Positions 42,357-51,008 of a stretch of DNA of 64,000 bases are shown piece by piece. The number at the start of each line of letters is the position of its first letter. Positions within the stretch are counted from its first letter, which is position 1. The notes below the pieces were generated by a model that did no database searches, was not told where the DNA came from, and saw only the letters and a program-made list of their open reading frames with translations. Location: assembly GCF_040253615.1 (NCBI RefSeq), contig NZ_JBEJGY010000004.1:2728001-2792000 (forward strand), written 5' to 3'. Source of the DNA: Streptomyces sp. Edi4. GTDB lineage: Bacteria > Actinomycetota > Actinomycetes > Streptomycetales > Streptomycetaceae. The position numbers and the translations under genes are program-made.

Positions 42357-42710
42357 TCAGGACAGGCACATTCGGACGTCGCGGTAGACGTAGGTGCCGG
42401 AGACCCAGCCGTTTACGCCGGTGGTCTTGTCCGTGATGTAGAGCCAGTTGCCGCTCTTCTTGTGCACGGTGAACTTGTGGCTGCGGTAGAGCACCCCGAG
42501 CGCGGTGGACTTCGTGGTGGCCTCGGACCGGATGGTCACGGCCTTCGCGTGGACCTCGTACGGGAGCGGCGGGAGATCCGGGCAGCTGTTGTAGCTGGCG
42601 ACCGTTGCCGCGGTGGCGACGGGTGCCGCGCTCGCGGTGGTGGCGGACAGCACCGGCAGTGCAAGTGCGCCGAGCATCGCAGCGGAAATGGCAATTCGGG
42701 TGGATCGCAT
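42357..42710 (-). CDS. secreted SH3-domain protein
   Basis: This is a 117-residue secreted protein. A signal peptide covers residues 1-28 (MRSTRIAISAAMLGALALPV, ending ATTASA). The mature part is an SH3b-like domain: VTIRSEATTKSTALGVLYRS, then GNWLYITDKTTGVNGWVSGT. Two Cys (NSCPDL and VRMCLS) may form a disulfide closing the ends. Such domains bind cell wall. ATG 42710 lies after GGAGG. No catalytic domain is attached. Confidence 0.85.
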   Translation of the reverse strand: MRSTRIAISAAMLGALALPVLSATTASAAPVATAATVASYNSCPDLPPLPYEVHAKAVTIRSEATTKSTALGVLYRSHKFTVHKKSGNWLYITDKTTGVNGWVSGTYVYRDVRMCLS

Positions 42711-42855
42711 GCGGAATAGACCTCCGTGCAGGCATAGGGATTGCGTGAAGGGTGCCGCGGGTTGTTCCGGCGGCTGTATAAGAGTCCGGAGAAACGCCGG
42801 TTTGGCTAACCGGCGATCGTCGGCTATGTTGCGCCGCGCCCGCCGTCCTTGGGGC

Positions 42856-43575
42856 TTAGCGTGATCGGCCGGGCGGGCGCGGAGCAGGAGCCTTCGGCAG
42901 GGCAGCCGGCCGGGCGGATGCGGCTGCCGGGCGGACCGGCGGGAGGGGGCTGGCCGTGCCTGCGAGCCGGTCCTGGCACCACTGGAGGGCCTCCTGGACG
43001 GTGGCGAAGCCACCCTCGCGCAGGGTGTGGGTCCACGCGTCGGTGTCGACTTCCTCGACCACGACGCGAAACGGCGAGGAGGCCCGCTCATCCAGGGTGC
43101 GCAGTGCCACGACGGTGACCATGTCGTTGGGGTCGTCGCGGGTGTAGGAGTAGCCGCACGCGTGGTGGTCTCCGTCCCCCATGAGCCGTCGCTCCAGTGC
43201 AAGCGTGGCCTCATCGGCCGGCGCAGGGCCCAGCTCGGGGTTGAGGCCGATGGCGTCGGCAGGGCAGCCGCGGTGAATGAGCCAGGACTGCGCCATCGAC
43301 GGCAGGGGCAGCCTTTCGAGATCGAACTTGAACGTCTGTTCCTTCAGGTCCCGTTGCAGGTGGAGCGCGACGATCTGGGGCTCCCCGGGGATGCCCCAGG
43401 TGGCCGAGCCGTCGTGCAGGACGTAGAAGCTGTTCGCCCCACAAGGACTGTGATGCTCGGCCAGCGGGAGGAGCTGGTCCTGGTTGATTTCGACCGCGTG
43501 CAGGAAGGACTGACCGGTCTGATCGTCCATGGCCTCGAAGTCATCGAGGTGGAGTTCGAGTTCGGGTGTGGGCAT
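42856..43575 (-). CDS. hypothetical protein
   Basis: This is a 239-residue protein with ATG 43575 after AGGAG. It is mixed alpha/beta: LELHLDDFEAMDDQTGQSFL, then ATWGIPGEPQIVALHLQRDL and PMAQSWLIHRGCPADAIGL-like segments, ending in a Pro/Ala/Arg-rich tail. The last folded part (FATVQEALQWCQDRL) looks like a short helix-rich cap. I recognise no family. It lies among genes typical of actinobacterial plasmids. Confidence 0.6.
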   Translation of the reverse strand: MPTPELELHLDDFEAMDDQTGQSFLHAVEINQDQLLPLAEHHSPCGANSFYVLHDGSATWGIPGEPQIVALHLQRDLKEQTFKFDLERLPLPSMAQSWLIHRGCPADAIGLNPELGPAPADEATLALERRLMGDGDHHACGYSYTRDDPNDMVTVVALRTLDERASSPFRVVVEEVDTDAWTHTLREGGFATVQEALQWCQDRLAGTASPLPPVRPAAASARPAALPKAPAPRPPGRSR

Positions 43576-43599
43576 AGATCTCCTGGTGGGCGGCCCGGT

Positions 43600-44301
43600 T
43601 CAGCGGTGAGGGCGCGTGGGGGAAGTGGGCCAGGTACCGGGCCGGGGCGCCGCCGGTGCCGTGGCCGGCCGGTGTCGGCGACTGCTGGCCAGTGCGCTGC
43701 GGCCGGGCTCGGTCAAGGTGACCGGCTGCCCGGCCTCCACGGGGTGGCTGACGTCCCGGGAGACCAGGCCGGCGGCTTCGAGGCGCTGCAGGTGGGCGTA
43801 CGGGATCCTGGTGCCGGAGGCGGTGGGTACGGACATCCGGCCGGTGAGCAGATGCGCGTGCACCCTGGCGCCGCCCGCGATGGACAGCAGCGCCGCCTGG
43901 TCGGCGGCTGACAGCCGATCGTGCCCGTCCGGCGGTTCTCGCTGAGCCGTGGCCTCGATCGGCTCCAACGCCGCCAGCACCCGTCGGGCTGCGCTGTCGT
44001 GCGCGGTGGCGGCCTCTTCCAGCTGGTCCACGGTGCGGTCGATGCGCTCCAGCAGGGCGTTGTCGACCGGGAACTCACCGCTGGCCAGGCGGTGGAGGAG
44101 AGTGCGGTAGAAGATCACACTGGTCTGAGCAGAGGCCAGCTCGCGGTGCCGGTCGACCAGGCGGGCATGCGGGGCGTCGAGGACGCCGCGGTCGCGGTAG
44201 GCCCACAGGGTGTCGACGTCATGGCCGGTGACGGCTTCGATGCGGTGGTCGAGTGGGGATACCGCACGCCGGGCTGCTGCCGGCGCGGGATCAGGGGGCA
44301 T
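43600..44301 (-). CDS. hypothetical protein, helical domain plus winged-helix-like part
   Basis: This is a 233-residue protein. Residues 20-120 are helical (LWAYRDRGVLDAPHARLVDR, then TSVIFYRTLLHRLASGEFPV) and match the pattern of the protein at 40784. Residues 130-210 look like a winged helix (AAGLVSRDVSHPVEAGQPVT, then LTEPGRSALAS). This suggests a regulator or DNA-binding protein. The ATG at 44301 has no clear ribosome site. The function is unknown. Confidence 0.6.
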   Translation of the reverse strand: MPPDPAPAAARRAVSPLDHRIEAVTGHDVDTLWAYRDRGVLDAPHARLVDRHRELASAQTSVIFYRTLLHRLASGEFPVDNALLERIDRTVDQLEEAATAHDSAARRVLAALEPIEATAQREPPDGHDRLSAADQAALLSIAGGARVHAHLLTGRMSVPTASGTRIPYAHLQRLEAAGLVSRDVSHPVEAGQPVTLTEPGRSALASSRRHRPATAPAAPRPGTWPTSPTRPHR

Positions 44302-44319
44302 AGGCGGGGCTCCGTGCGT

Positions 44320-44802
44320 TCAGCGGGTGTGTTGGTGCGAGGGATTCTGCGCGGGCCTGGGCAGGCCCGGCAGCGCGGAGGCAGGCGGTCCGGGCCGCGG
44401 TGCGGGGCCGCGAGTTGTGAGCTGAGGGGGGCGGGAGCGGGCCGCGTGGGTGCGGGCGCTCAGCGGCCGGCGGGTCATCCCCAGGCGGCGGCCGACCTCG
44501 TCGTAGACGTCGTTGCCCGCACGCGGCCGGATGGCGACGACGTGGATCTCCCGCTGGTATGTGGATTCCTCGGGCGCCGGGCGCACGCCATAGACGACCC
44601 GCCAGTCCTTGCGGGAGTCCACGAACAGCTTGCGGTAGCCCTCCAGGTCGCCGGTGAGCCGCAGCCCGAAGCGCTCGGCGTTCACCACCTCCTGCAGGTA
44701 GGCGAGGGTGAGATCGCGGATGTCGCTGGGTGCCTGGAGGAGATCGGTCAGAGCACGGGGGTCGAAGCTCAGGCCGAAGGCCGGCTGCTGCCCCCCGTTC
44801 AT
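44320..44802 (-). CDS. RelE/ParE-like protein
   Basis: This is a 160-residue protein. The first 110 residues have the RelE/ParE pattern: a helical start (RDLTLAYLQEVVNAERFGLR), then GDLEGYRKLFVDSRKDWRVV with the basic strand and IHVVAIRPRAGNDVYDEVGR. RelE toxins cleave mRNA on the ribosome, ParE toxins poison gyrase. No antitoxin-like gene is adjacent; the partner upstream is a DUF4913 protein overlapping by ATGA. The tail is a 40-residue Pro/Arg-rich extension not seen in typical toxins. Confidence 0.6.
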   Translation of the reverse strand: MNGGQQPAFGLSFDPRALTDLLQAPSDIRDLTLAYLQEVVNAERFGLRLTGDLEGYRKLFVDSRKDWRVVYGVRPAPEESTYQREIHVVAIRPRAGNDVYDEVGRRLGMTRRPLSARTHAARSRPPQLTTRGPAPRPGPPASALPGLPRPAQNPSHQHTR

Positions 44803-45449
44803 GACGTCGGCTCGAGCGGCTCAGCGGGCCCGGCCGCCTCCGCCGCGCTCGCCTTCTCCGTACGCGCTGAAGGCGGCGGTCCGGGAAGGATCCGGTGCGC
44901 GGGACGCTCCGGGGAGGTCATGCAGGCCGACAAGGGACCGCCCGGCGCACGAATCGCCGCGACGGCGTGGGTGAGGAAGTCCCGGTGCCACACGAACAGA
45001 CCGGAGAGTCCGGCTTCGGGGTCCTTGTGCTGCTGGTAGGCCAGCCACAGGGCGTGAAGCCAAGCCACGACATCGTCGTGCTCCTGCCACTGCAGGCACC
45101 AGGGCGCCGCCGTGGTGACCTCCGCCCCGTAGACGGGCAGCAGGAAGTCGTCAACCCAGTCGGACAAGGCGTCGAGCTCGTCCTCGCGCTCCTCCCCCTC
45201 CAGTTCCAGAATCGGGCGCGGCTCCGGCGGCGCAGCCGGAGGCGGTCCGCCGAGTCCCGGCATGCCGAACGCCGCGAACGGCGATCCGCCCGGCGTGGGT
45301 GCGGAGGCGAGATGGTCGAGCTGCTGGGCCTGCTGCGCCGACTGCTCCATCAGGCGCCGGACGCTCGCCTCGATTCCCTCCAACTGGGGGTCCGGAATAC
45401 GAACCGGCTCCAACTCCCCTTCGTCCGAAGGTTCTATGGATTCAGGCAT
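44799..45449 (-). CDS. DUF4913 domain protein
   Basis: This is a 216-residue protein. The first 90 residues are a coil plus Pro-rich linker (EASVRRLMEQSAQQAQQLDH). The DUF4913 domain runs from about residue 95 to 175: LSDWVDDFLLPVYGAEVTTA, then PWCLQWQEHDDVVAWLHALW and GLFVWHRDFLTHAVAAIRAP. This domain is found on actinobacterial conjugative plasmids and has no known function. Its stop overlaps the RelE-like start. Confidence 0.8.
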   Translation of the reverse strand: MPESIEPSDEGELEPVRIPDPQLEGIEASVRRLMEQSAQQAQQLDHLASAPTPGGSPFAAFGMPGLGGPPPAAPPEPRPILELEGEEREDELDALSDWVDDFLLPVYGAEVTTAAPWCLQWQEHDDVVAWLHALWLAYQQHKDPEAGLSGLFVWHRDFLTHAVAAIRAPGGPLSACMTSPERPAHRILPGPPPSARTEKASAAEAAGPAEPLEPTS

Positions 45450-45602
45450 GAAACGTGTGGCCTCCTACGAGACGCGGAAAGAGGGAAAGCGGAAGCGGTG
45501 ATGAGCAGACCGGCCGACGGACATGTGGTGCGCCACGACGGGATGTCGTCCAGGGCTGGCAATGGCGCACCGGTTTCCGGCGCAGGAAGCACGGTTGCGG
45601 CC

Positions 45603-46358
45603 TCAGACAGTGAGGGTCACGTCGTCCTGGGTGAGGGTTTCGCGGATCGTCTCGGTGAGCCGGTCGGCTGCGATGGACGCGTAGTGCTCGGTCTTCTCCA
45701 CGCCGATGAAGTCGCGGCCTTCCAGCAGGGCGGCGACACCGGTGGAGCCGGAGCCGGCGCAGAAGTCGAGCACCGTGCCGCCCTCGGGGCTGATCTTGAC
45801 CAGCTCGCGCATCACCTCGACGGGCTTTTGCGTGATGTGCTGGCGCTTCGCACCCGAGGGCTGCGAGGCGCTGTACAGGCCGGGCAGGTAGACGGGGTTG
45901 CGGGAGCCGTCGATCGCACCCTTGGAGGCCCACACGATGAACTCGCAGTTCTGTGTGAACCGGCCCTTCTGGGGCCTGGCCTGCGGCTTGTGCCAGGCCA
46001 CCACCCCGCGCCACAGCCAGCCGGCCGCCTGGATCGCATCCGTCGTGGTCGGGAGCTGGCGCCAGTCGGTGAACAGCAGCGCAGTGCCACCAGTGCGGGT
46101 GAGGCGGTGGGCTTCAGTCATGATCTGCGTCAGCCAGAATCCGTAGCTGCGCTGATCCATGTTCTCGCCGACGAAATCCGGCAGGGCGTGCTGGGCATCG
46201 GCCGAGGTGTACTTCTGCTTCGCCGAGCGCGTGGTGCGCTCCTTGGCGGTCCGGCCACCGCTGTTGTACGGCGGGTCGGTGATGACGGAGTCGACGCAGT
46301 CGTCCGGCAGGCCGGCGAGGACGCTGAGAGCGTCGCCCTGGTGCAGGGAAAAAGACAA
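45603..46358 (-). CDS. DNA methyltransferase (N4-cytosine or N6-adenine)
   Basis: This is a protein of about 251 residues. Motif IV is DPPY (DSVITDPPYNSGG) near residue 30. The S-adenosylmethionine motif is FCAGSGSTG (LDFCAGSGSTGVAALLEGRD) near residue 205. The order IV before I places it in the beta class of amino-methyltransferases. KPVEVMRELVKISPEGGTVL precedes motif I, as is typical. No restriction endonuclease is adjacent, so it is an orphan enzyme that may protect the element during transfer. TTG 46358 follows GGGG; a longer N-terminus is possible. Confidence 0.85.
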   Translation of the reverse strand: MSFSLHQGDALSVLAGLPDDCVDSVITDPPYNSGGRTAKERTTRSAKQKYTSADAQHALPDFVGENMDQRSYGFWLTQIMTEAHRLTRTGGTALLFTDWRQLPTTTDAIQAAGWLWRGVVAWHKPQARPQKGRFTQNCEFIVWASKGAIDGSRNPVYLPGLYSASQPSGAKRQHITQKPVEVMRELVKISPEGGTVLDFCAGSGSTGVAALLEGRDFIGVEKTEHYASIAADRLTETIRETLTQDDVTLTV

Positions 46359-46870
46359 AGAGGAACCCCGATTCGGGTGTTGGAGCGCGGCGGGAAGTAC
46401 CCGTCTCGCATACGAGTCCTCGCAGGCCGGAATTGGGCATGAAGAAGCCCGGGCCGCAGACCGACAAGGGCGAGGGGAGTCCAAAAACTGTAGAGGTGAA
46501 AGCGCCGACGACCAAGAAGTCCGTTGCTGAGGGGTCGGATTCCGAGCCCTCACGCCCACTTTTTGGTCAACCGCCAATCCGGGCCTACTGTTTTTGAACC
46601 GCCCGGCGCACACCGCCGCTGGCCACACCCCCACCACGCCTCACGGAGGTACCCCCTGCCCCGGCACACCTAGCTCACGACCCGGCCACGCGGAGCGAGC
46701 GGCAACTCGCCCGCGCCGGCCCCGTCTCGATTGCCCACCCCGGCTGCCGCCCCCTTCCACCACGCCATGCGCACGCGGCACGCCGGACACCGCACCCCGA
46801 AGGACACGTCCATGACGCCCTGCTCCCCACCCATGCCCGAAATCGCTGACGCGCGAACGGTCCGCGCCGG
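46359..46870. other. 512-bp divergent intergenic region
   Basis: This separates the methyltransferase gene from the conjugation operon. It contains an A-rich stretch at 46490-46595, lower in GC than its surroundings. I see no gene. It must hold the operon promoter. Confidence 0.4.
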
Positions 46871-48004
46871 TTGAAAGCGGTCGCCGCCGGCATCGGCGTC
46901 GTCTTCCTCTCTCCACTCCTGCTCGCCGGAACGGCCATGATGATGGCCTCCTCCGCCGATGCCGTGCAGACCTCCGGCTCCTTCAGCGGCTGCCTGACCG
47001 ACATCAACTCCGGCGAGGTCGCCAAGCAGGTCACCAAGATCCTTGACGGGGCGTCCGGCAAGGACATCCACATCGAGGGCCTCGATCTGCCCGCCGAGCA
47101 AGTCCCCAATGCGCAGACCATCGTGGCCAGCGGCATCAGCCTCGACGTGCCCAAGAAGGGCCAGATCATCGCGCTCGCCACGGCGATGCAGGAATCACGG
47201 CTGCGCAATCTCAACTACGGAGACCTGGACAGCCTCGGCTTGTTCCAGCAGCGTCCCTCCCAGGGCTGGGGCACCGCCCAGCAGATCCGTGATCCGGTCT
47301 ACGCCAGCGAGCGCTTCTACAAGGCGCTGCTCAAGGTGGACGGCTGGCAGCAGATGACCGTCACCCAGGCCGCACAGGCTGTCCAGGCATCAGGCTTTCC
47401 CGACGCTTACGCGCAGTGGGAGGACCTTTCCACCGCCCTGCAGGAAGCCATCGCCAAGACCTTCCCGAGCACCGGCAAGGACAAGGACGACAAGGAGCCG
47501 AAGCAGGGCAAGGAGCCCGCGACCAGCACCACCGGCTGCGCTCCGTCCAAGGACGGCTCCGGCTTCGGCCGCATCCCCGAGGGCAGCGTCCCCAAGGGAT
47601 ACAAGATCCCCAAGGACGCCGACCCCAAGGCCCGCAAAGCCCTGGACTGGGCGATGCACCAGCTCGGTACGCAGTACCAGTGGGGCGGCAGCTGCACCGA
47701 CGCGCACGGCCCCGACCCGATGGGCCGCTGCGACTGCAGTTCACTGATGCAGCAGGCGTACGCCCACGCCGGCATCACCCTCACCCGCACCACGTACACG
47801 CAGGTCAACGAAGGCAAGCCCGTCTCGCCCAGCCAGCTCCAGCCCGGCGACCTGATCTTCAGCCGCGGCACCGCGAGCCGCCCCGAACACGTTGGCATGT
47901 ACATGGGTGAGGGCCTCGTCATCGAGGCGCCGCGCACATCCAAGCCCGTCCGGATCACCCCGATCAAGGACTGGGACATCCTCGCCGCCCGCCGCGTCAT
48001 CTGA
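46871..48004 (+). CDS. VirB1-like cell-wall hydrolase (transglycosylase plus NlpC/P60)
   Basis: This is a 377-residue exported protein. A signal peptide or anchor fills residues 1-32 (GIGVVFLSPLLLAGTAMMMA). Residues 90-185 resemble a soluble lytic transglycosylase domain (IIALATAMQESRLRNLNYGD with the catalytic Glu, then LGLFQQRPSQGWG). Residues 255-377 are an NlpC/P60 peptidase: CDCSSLMQQAYAHAG with the catalytic Cys and RPEHVGMYMGEGLVIEAPR with the His. The pair opens peptidoglycan for the transfer channel. The start TTG 46871 has a poor site. It heads the conjugation operon. Confidence 0.9.
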   Translation: MKAVAAGIGVVFLSPLLLAGTAMMMASSADAVQTSGSFSGCLTDINSGEVAKQVTKILDGASGKDIHIEGLDLPAEQVPNAQTIVASGISLDVPKKGQIIALATAMQESRLRNLNYGDLDSLGLFQQRPSQGWGTAQQIRDPVYASERFYKALLKVDGWQQMTVTQAAQAVQASGFPDAYAQWEDLSTALQEAIAKTFPSTGKDKDDKEPKQGKEPATSTTGCAPSKDGSGFGRIPEGSVPKGYKIPKDADPKARKALDWAMHQLGTQYQWGGSCTDAHGPDPMGRCDCSSLMQQAYAHAGITLTRTTYTQVNEGKPVSPSQLQPGDLIFSRGTASRPEHVGMYMGEGLVIEAPRTSKPVRITPIKDWDILAARRVI

Positions 48005-48505
48005 CGCCGCCCCGCCCGTGTAGGTCCCGATTCAAGTTGTCACTGTCCGAGCAATCTGACAACAACTTGTCGGTCTGGGCCTCTCGTTGGGGGCTCCTGG
48101 CTCCCGTTTCCAGATCACCTACCGCCTAGGCGTCCTGCCTCGTCGGCAGGTTACCCCTGGCCGGAGGGCGTCACACCGGTATCCGCCGCCTCGTCCCTCG
48201 TCTGTGCCGACGACGACAAGTGGCTGGACAGTCAGTCGGCCCAACTGCGCAGATCAGGGTTCGGCGCGCAGGAAGCGACAAATCAGCCGGACGAAACGGC
48301 CGACAGATCGCCTGGACGACTAACCAAATTCGCTGGTCACAGCGCTTCCGATCGACAACTCAGGTCGGAACCTACAGCCCGGACTCCGCTCCGGGCGGGC
48401 CGCCGCACGGCCACTTCCCGTGCCACGCGCGCCACCCCCTGCCCTTCCCCCCTTTCCCGCCGGCCCCTCGCCTGGCCTGCGTACGCAAGGAGCCCCGACA
48501 CACCT
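48005..48505. other. 501-bp intergenic region, possible regulatory site
   Basis: GTTGTCA (48036-48042) and TGACAAC (48057-48063) form an inverted repeat 32 bp after the stop codon, with another TTGTC nearby. Related CGACAA/GACA motifs recur to 48310. I see no gene. It may contain the promoter of the following genes. Confidence 0.4.
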
Positions 48506-48820
48506 ATGCCCCTCCCCCTCGCAGACAGCGTCATCCAGCTCGCCTATGACCCAGGCATCACCCCCCAGGGCGGCGGCCTGCCCGGCCTCTCCGTCCTGAA
48601 GAACGTGGTCAACAGCATCAACATGTTCGGGATCATCGCCGTCGTCGGAGCCTTGGCCGTCTCGCTCGGTGTGTGGGCCTGGGGCCACCACACCGGCGGC
48701 CACCAGGCCGAAGCCAACGGCAAGAAGGGTGCCGTCGTCGCCGCCGGCGCCGCCCTCGGCCTGGGCGCCGCGAACGGAATCGTCGCGTTCTTCTCGGCCC
48801 TCGGGTCCCAGGTTCACTGA
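48506..48820 (+). CDS. DUF6112-like small membrane protein of the transfer channel
   Basis: This is a 104-residue protein with two hydrophobic segments: NMFGIIAVVGALAVSLGVWA and GAVVAAGAALGLGAANGIVA, separated by WGHHTGGHQAEANGKKG. This matches the actinobacterial DUF6112 pattern, a small protein always found before SCO6880-type and VirB4-type genes. It resembles VirB2-like pilins in size and topology, but no pilus is known here. The stop overlaps the next start (TGATG). Confidence 0.7.
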   Translation: MPLPLADSVIQLAYDPGITPQGGGLPGLSVLKNVVNSINMFGIIAVVGALAVSLGVWAWGHHTGGHQAEANGKKGAVVAAGAALGLGAANGIVAFFSALGSQVH

Positions 48821-49512
48821 TGCAGAAACGACTTCCCTCCGTCTCGCTGTCCTCCTACGGCGTCGGCTGGTCGGCCAACAAGCGCATCGTGATCGTCGCT
48901 CTGGTCGTCGCCGTCCTGCTTGCAACCGCCACCACGGTCGCCTGGCTGAGCGGGAACGGGAACGGCCGCCAGGGTCCGGACCACGCCGCCTCGGCCCCGG
49001 CGAGCAGCCCGTCCTCCTCCGAAGCCGCCCCCAAGCCCGCTGCCGGATCGGGGTCGGTGCCGAAGCCTCCGCAGATCGCCGAGCCGGTCGCCTACGCCAA
49101 GGCCGCGGCCCAGATGCTGTGGTCCTACGACACCCGCGTCACCAGCCGCGACCAGCAGCTCGCTGGTATGCGCGCGTGGATGACCGGCGAGACCACGTAC
49201 GCGGACTGGGCCTCGGTCTTGGGCCAGGTCCCCGATCCGGTGCTCTGGTCGCGGATGGCCGACCAAGACCAGCACGCCACCGCCAGCGTCACCGAGGGGC
49301 ACTTCCCCTCCGCGTTCAAGCAGGCGCTGGCCGACGATCCGTCCGCGATCACCAAGGCGTACATCTACGTCGTCACCGTCAATGGCAAGCAGCAGATCGC
49401 CTGGAAGAAGGGCGGCGGCGGCGCCGAAGAACGCGCCGTGACCCTGGCCGTGCAGTGCCGCCCCAACCACGACTGCACCCTGGCAGCCATCGCTCCGAGC
49501 GTCACGCAGTGA
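48820..49512 (+). CDS. VirB8-like conjugation protein
   Basis: This is a 230-residue protein with a short cytoplasmic N-terminus, one membrane segment (IVIVALVVAVLLATATTVAW), a Pro/Ser/Ala-rich linker and an extracytoplasmic domain (residues 90-230). The domain begins AYAKAAAQMLWSYDTRVTSR and has the helix-plus-sheet order of the NTF2-like fold in VirB8 and TcpC. Two Cys near the end (VQCRPNHDCTL) may form a disulfide. It would be part of the transfer channel. Confidence 0.7.
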   Translation: MQKRLPSVSLSSYGVGWSANKRIVIVALVVAVLLATATTVAWLSGNGNGRQGPDHAASAPASSPSSSEAAPKPAAGSGSVPKPPQIAEPVAYAKAAAQMLWSYDTRVTSRDQQLAGMRAWMTGETTYADWASVLGQVPDPVLWSRMADQDQHATASVTEGHFPSAFKQALADDPSAITKAYIYVVTVNGKQQIAWKKGGGGAEERAVTLAVQCRPNHDCTLAAIAPSVTQ

Positions 49513-49548
49513 CCCGCGCCTGACACAAGAAAGGAGGAGTAACTCTCC

Positions 49549-50925
49549 GTGGGTTTCTGTGATTTCCCCCTGGCAGACAAGCTGTGCGCCGTCGGCGACG
49601 CGGTCAACTTCGCCTCGAACCCCGGCAAGGCCATCGGCGACTGGATGGCGAAGTCCGCAGGTGAACTGGCGGCAGCCGCCGCCGACCTGGCGGCCAAGGC
49701 GGTCAACACCACCACCAAGGTCGACCTGAACGCCGGCTGGTTCCGCGACAACTACGAGATGCTGCTGCCGCTGGGCCTGGTTCTGCTGGTCGCGACGTTC
49801 TGCGCGCAGCTCGTCCGGGCCGCCGTCAGACGCGACGGGCAGGCCCTCACGCAGGCATTCACTGGCACCATGAGCGGCGTTCTCTTCGCCTTCTGCGCCA
49901 TCGCGTTCACCACGGTCGCCGTCGAAGTGGTCGACGCCGTCAGCGACGGCCTGTTCAAAACCGCGCACCTGAACATCGAGTCGGCCGTGCGCCGCATCGT
50001 GAAGGTCAACCAGATCGGCGCCCTGGCCGGACTGGGCTGGCTCGTCCCGGTCGTCGCCGGTCTCGGCGCCGCGATCGGCGCCTTCCTCTACTGGTGCGTG
50101 ATGATGGTCCGCAAGGTCGGCATCCTCGTCATGGTCACCCTGGCGATCTTCGCCAGCGCCGGTGGCGGCTGGGAGGTCGCACGCCGCTGGCGCAAGGGAT
50201 GGATCGAAGCCACCGCCACCCTCGTGGTCTCCAAGCTCTTGATGACCGTGATCTTCGTGCTCGGCATCGCCGCCATGGGCAAGACCGAAGCCAAGGACGG
50301 CATCGGCGCCCTCGCCGACGTCATGGCCGGAATCGTGATCATGGTCCTGGTGCTGCTGTGCCCGTACGCGGTCTTCAAGTTCGTGCACTGGGCGGCCGAC
50401 GGAACCGACGGCGAGTCAATCCACCGCGCCGGCGGCGCCGGAGCCCAGATCGCCAAGGCACATGCTGAGAAGGCTGCCCGCAAGGCAGCCGCGGCAGCAG
50501 CCACCGCCGGAACCGGCGGAGCGGCAGCCGGAGCAGGCGCCGCCCCGCAAGGCCCCGACACCGCGGGCGGAGGCAGCTTCCCTGGCGACATCGCCGCCAA
50601 TCCGACCGGCGGAGGCGGGGGCGGCAAGGAAGCTCCGCAAGGTGGCGGTACGGGCGTCTCGCCCGGCGCAGATGCCATCAAGTCCGGCCTGGAGAACGCT
50701 GTCCAGCCCGCGCCGACGAGCGTCTCCGACGACACCAGCGGCCAGGTGGGCGGCAGCCAGGGACCGGGCGGTTCCGGAGCGAGCGCCGCGTCCGGTCAGG
50801 ACGGCGGATGGCAGTCGGCCCCGCCGACCACGACCCCGCCGCCGCAGGGCGCACCGCCGTCCTCCAGCTCACAGCCCGCCGGGAACAGCGGCACGGCACC
50901 CCCGCCGCCCCCGACCGGCCTCTGA
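49549..50925 (+). CDS. VirB6/TrbL-like polytopic membrane protein
   Basis: This is a 458-residue protein starting at GTG 49549 after AAAGGAGGAG. At least six membrane segments lie between residues 65 and 280 (MLLPLGLVLLVATFCAQLVR; GVLFAFCAIAFTTVAVEVVD; GWLVPVVAGLGAAIGAFLYW; VGILVMVTLAIFASAGGGWE; LLMTVIFVLGIAAMGK; IVIMVLVLLCPYAVFKFVHW). The C-terminal 160 residues are a Gly/Ala/Pro-rich tail. This is the layout of VirB6-like inner-membrane channel proteins in Gram-positive systems. Confidence 0.8.
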   Translation: MGFCDFPLADKLCAVGDAVNFASNPGKAIGDWMAKSAGELAAAAADLAAKAVNTTTKVDLNAGWFRDNYEMLLPLGLVLLVATFCAQLVRAAVRRDGQALTQAFTGTMSGVLFAFCAIAFTTVAVEVVDAVSDGLFKTAHLNIESAVRRIVKVNQIGALAGLGWLVPVVAGLGAAIGAFLYWCVMMVRKVGILVMVTLAIFASAGGGWEVARRWRKGWIEATATLVVSKLLMTVIFVLGIAAMGKTEAKDGIGALADVMAGIVIMVLVLLCPYAVFKFVHWAADGTDGESIHRAGGAGAQIAKAHAEKAARKAAAAAATAGTGGAAAGAGAAPQGPDTAGGGSFPGDIAANPTGGGGGGKEAPQGGGTGVSPGADAIKSGLENAVQPAPTSVSDDTSGQVGGSQGPGGSGASAASGQDGGWQSAPPTTTPPPQGAPPSSSSQPAGNSGTAPPPPPTGL

Positions 50926-50941
50926 TCCCTCTGCCCGCTTC

Positions 50942-50980
50942 CCCGGGGGCGGGACGTGCTCCGCGCCTCCCGCCCCCGGG
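50942..50980 (+). terminator. GC-rich hairpin inside the conjugation operon
   Basis: CCCGGGGGCGGGA (50942-50954) pairs perfectly with TCCCGCCCCCGGG (50968-50980). It lies between the VirB6-like and SCO6880-like genes and may reduce, rather than end, downstream transcription. Confidence 0.65.
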
Positions 50981-51008
50981 TCCCCACCGCGCCTCCAGGA
51001 CCCGCCCC

